The notes beneath the pieces were generated by a model. The model ran no database searches, was not told the DNA's origin, and saw only the letters and a program-made list of their open reading frames with translations. A DNA stretch of 7,324 nucleotides from an uncultured Caryophanales bacterium (GTDB lineage: Bacteria > Bacillota_I > Bacilli_A > RFN20 > CAG-826), in the NCBI GenBank assembly GCA_946410525.1, contig CAMKAQ010000042.1:1-7324 (forward strand), written 5' to 3'. Positions 5,749-7,324 of this stretch are shown piece by piece. Within the stretch, counting starts at the first letter, position 1. Every line of letters starts with the position of its first letter. A program made the translations under genes and the position numbers.

Positions 5749-6939
5749 ATGAATATTTTTTTATCCTTATTTATCATTTTCGGTGGCGGGATCCTCGGTG
5801 GCTTTTTCTTTGAGAAAATCAGACTTCCAAAATTGGTGTGGTATATCATCCTTGGAGTTCTTATCGGACCGTCCGTGCTCAACATTGTTGACGACACATT
5901 GCTATCGATCTCGTCGCACCTAAGGCAAATAGCTTTGGTCATTATTTTGACGAGGTCCGGTTTATCTTTGGATATCAAAAGCCTAAAGAAAATAGGAAGA
6001 CCTGCGATATTGATGTGCTTTTTGCCCGCCTGTTTCGAAATTGCGGGCATCACCATATTTGGCCCAATGTTCCTCGGAATATCCTATTTTGAAGCGTTGC
6101 TTCTTGGATCTGTCTTGGCGGCCGTTTCGCCGGCGGTAGTGGTTCCGAGAATGATTCGCTTAATGGAGGAAGGATATGGAAAAGAACGCTGCGTGCCCGA
6201 ACTTGTGATGGCGGGCGCCTCTTGTGACGACATCTTTGTCATCGTCCTTTTCTATTCGTTTAAGAACCTGGTCGCAACGTCCACCTTCGACGCTTGGAGC
6301 ATTGGCCAAATCCCGATCTCAATTGTTTCTGGCGTTGCTTTGGGCATCGGGATGGGTTTCTTGATGGTTTTCTTCATCCGATATTTGAAGCTAAACAAAA
6401 TCGTCCATGTCGTTTTGATGCTCGGCCTATCATTCGGGATGCTCGCTCTCGAGAATACCTTAAAACCGTTTTTTAGTGTTTCGTCCCTATTGGCCATAAT
6501 CGTCATGGCGTTTGTGGTGGGCGTTTTTAAAAAAGAGGAAGCGAAGGAGATGCAGAAATCCTACAACGGCTTATGGCAAGGTTTTGAGATCCTGTTGTTT
6601 GCCCTCGTTGGCGTTGCGGTCGATGTTCGCTACGCCTTCTCAAAAGAAGGGGCCATCATCGTCGGACTGGTTTTCGTTGCGTTGGTATTTAGAAGTCTGG
6701 GTGTGCTTTGTTCCATAATCGCAACGAAATTTACCTGGAAGGAAAAACTATATATCGTCATTTCTTATCTACCTAAGGCGACCGTTCAAGCATCGATCGG
6801 GGCGATTGCTTTGTCCGAAGGGCTTGCTTGCGGCACACTAGTGCTGACCGCTGCGGTGGTAGCAATATTGATAACCGCTCCTTTGGGCGCAATATTGATG
6901 GATAACCTGAAAAACAAATTGCTGATGAAGGAGGGGTAG
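5749..6939 (+). CDS. Cation:proton antiporter, Na+/H+ exchanger superfamily, under fluoride riboswitch control
   Basis: This 396-residue protein is hydrophobic almost throughout, with roughly 11-12 likely membrane helices. It resembles bacterial monovalent cation:proton antiporters of the Na+/H+ exchanger superfamily. Visible marks are LAAVSPAVVVPRM (Ser127-Pro128), where the broken core helix is expected, and the acidic pair Asp160-Asp161 in GASCDDIFVIVLF, equivalent to the DD of NapA and NhaA that binds the ion and proton. Lys343 in SYLPKATVQASIG lies where those proteins have their conserved core Lys. A DD motif usually indicates electrogenic exchange; the transported ion cannot be told. 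AGGAGG (5738-5743) lies 5 bases before the ATG. A fluoride riboswitch and attenuator lead the gene, so its expression probably rises with fluoride. Codon choice differs from its neighbours, with frequent TTG for Leu and CCG for Pro. It is not a CrcB/Fluc or CLC-F protein. Confidence 0.9.
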   Translation: MNIFLSLFIIFGGGILGGFFFEKIRLPKLVWYIILGVLIGPSVLNIVDDTLLSISSHLRQIALVIILTRSGLSLDIKSLKKIGRPAILMCFLPACFEIAGITIFGPMFLGISYFEALLLGSVLAAVSPAVVVPRMIRLMEEGYGKERCVPELVMAGASCDDIFVIVLFYSFKNLVATSTFDAWSIGQIPISIVSGVALGIGMGFLMVFFIRYLKLNKIVHVVLMLGLSFGMLALENTLKPFFSVSSLLAIIVMAFVVGVFKKEEAKEMQKSYNGLWQGFEILLFALVGVAVDVRYAFSKEGAIIVGLVFVALVFRSLGVLCSIIATKFTWKEKLYIVISYLPKATVQASIGAIALSEGLACGTLVLTAAVVAILITAPLGAILMDNLKNKLLMKEG

Positions 6940-6977
6940 TTTGTCCTTTTTCGGAGAATTGGCGTCGTCATGGGACA

Positions 6978-7017
6978 TCTAACAATAAACTAAACCGTCC
7001 GATAGGGCGGCTTTTTT
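6978..7017 (+). repeat. Direct repeat copy 2 (terminator-containing, right of the antiporter cassette)
   Basis: This 40-base unit nearly matches 5558-5596: TCTAACAA(T)AAACTAA, then CCGTCC, loop GATA, GGGCGG, a C and six T. It lies 38 bases after the antiporter stop, whereas copy 1 begins two bases after the rpsR stop. The similarity extends upstream of the hairpin, so it is more than two terminators with a shared stem. Confidence 0.75.
6994..7017 (+). terminator. Intrinsic terminator of the antiporter gene
   Basis: CCGTCC (6995-7000) pairs with GGGCGG (7005-7010) with one G-U pair and a GATA loop, followed by C and six T (7012-7017). The stem is identical to that of the rpsR terminator. The 54 bases between the antiporter stop and this hairpin hold no supported gene. 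Confidence 0.87.
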
Positions 7018-7044
7018 GTTGAGGTATTCCATGTTTGCTACATA

Positions 7045-7050
7045 TATGAT
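7045..7050 (+). promoter_or_regulatory. Possible -10 box for the final gene
   Basis: TATGAT matches 5 of 6 bases of the -10 consensus and lies 25 bases before the start codon at 7075. No good -35 box sits 16-18 bases upstream; TTGAGG (7019-7024) is at 20. A promoter is expected here because the preceding hairpin terminates transcription, but this exact site is uncertain. Confidence 0.3.
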
Positions 7051-7074
7051 AACATACAGTTGAGGACAATGATA

Positions 7075-7324
7075 ATGAATAAGAATCGTGCCGATTACAT
7101 AGCTAAGTTCAACAAGGATAATTACAAGATGTATCCTTTCAGGGTTAAGAAAAACGAGATCGACTTGATTGATAAACTAGAGACGGTTGATAACAGAAAC
7201 AGCTATATCAGAGATTTGATTTTGGAAGACATTAACCCAAGCATTCTAACGATAAAACAGATTAAAGATAGGGTTAGACCAATCTTCGCAAAACACAATA
7301 TTAACGAGGCATATTTGTTTGGTA
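7075..7324 (+). CDS. Ribbon-helix-helix-like protein fused to a nucleotidyltransferase domain, 3' end outside window
   Basis: The frame is open to the window end and gives 83 residues. Residues about 16-52 (NYKMYPFRVKKNEIDLIDKL, then NRNSYIRDLILEDI) look like a ribbon-helix-helix DNA-binding unit: a short strand, then two helices with the NRNSYIRDLI turn. Residues about 59-83 (TIKQIKDRVRPIFAKHNINEAYLFG) look like the start of a MNT-type nucleotidyltransferase domain, whose GSxxRG motif would begin at the truncated LFG end. I recall similar fusions in Bacillota annotated only as nucleotidyltransferase-domain proteins. MNT domains occur as antitoxins or modifiers in MNT/HEPN toxin-antitoxin pairs, but the partner and active site would be beyond the window. 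ATG 7075 is chosen over in-frame ATG 7069 because GAGG (7062-7065) is 9 bases from the former and only 3 from the latter. Confidence 0.75.
   Translation, partial: MNKNRADYIAKFNKDNYKMYPFRVKKNEIDLIDKLETVDNRNSYIRDLILEDINPSILTIKQIKDRVRPIFAKHNINEAYLFG

Noticed and set aside
5558..7017. Insertion sequence or transposon flanked by the direct repeats
   Set aside because: No transposase or integrase and no terminal inverted repeats are visible; the enclosed gene is an antiporter and the repeats are terminators.
1..7324. CRISPR array, tRNA or rRNA gene
   Set aside because: I saw no regularly spaced repeats, no cloverleaf with TTC-type loops and no rRNA signature; coding genes and short gaps fill the window.

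Overview
The window looks like chromosomal DNA from a member of the Bacillota, probably a Bacilli/Erysipelotrichales/RF39-like lineage. This rests on the rpsF-ssb-rpsR gene order, strong AGGAGG-type ribosome binding sites, short intergenic gaps, U-tailed intrinsic terminators and a LysS that reads RIATEL where many bacterial LysS proteins read RIAPEL. Tryptophan is written TGG and the genes end in TAA or TAG, so nothing points away from genetic code 11. The lineage is an inference from remembered family patterns, not from a search. All genes seen lie on the + strand.

Layout: (1) 1-2641 holds the end of one ABC exporter half-transporter and a complete second one, overlapping by 14 bases. Their nucleotide-binding motifs are complementary in the way of heterodimeric exporters: the first has Asp for the catalytic Glu and Gln for the switch His, the second has LSQGQ for LSGGQ. 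(2) 2642-2717 is a hairpin-rich gap leading into lysS (2718-4235), which ends in a strong terminator. (3) 4283-4532 is a regulatory gap. It has AT-rich dyads, a good sigma-A-like promoter whose -35 box lies inside a perfect 18-base inverted repeat, and a structured leader that could be the S6:S18 autoregulatory element. (4) 4533-5555 is rpsF-ssb-rpsR, closed by a terminator. (5) 5598-6939 is a compact cassette: promoter, fluoride (crcB-type) riboswitch, attenuator hairpin and a cation:proton antiporter gene. (6) From 7075 to the window end is the start of a gene with an apparent ribbon-helix-helix N-terminus followed by the beginning of a nucleotidyltransferase domain.

The strongest observation is the fluoride riboswitch at 5633-5690. 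The P1 stem, the 8-base loop, the 6-bp pseudoknot and the CUGAU element all line up with the known aptamer, and the attenuator uses the 3' part of the aptamer as its 5' arm. This predicts that fluoride switches on the antiporter. The riboswitch-antiporter cassette is also bracketed by two nearly identical ~40-base direct repeats (5558-5596 and 6978-7017), each containing an intrinsic terminator. Together with its different codon choice, this suggests the cassette was inserted or moved as a unit next to the ribosomal protein operon.
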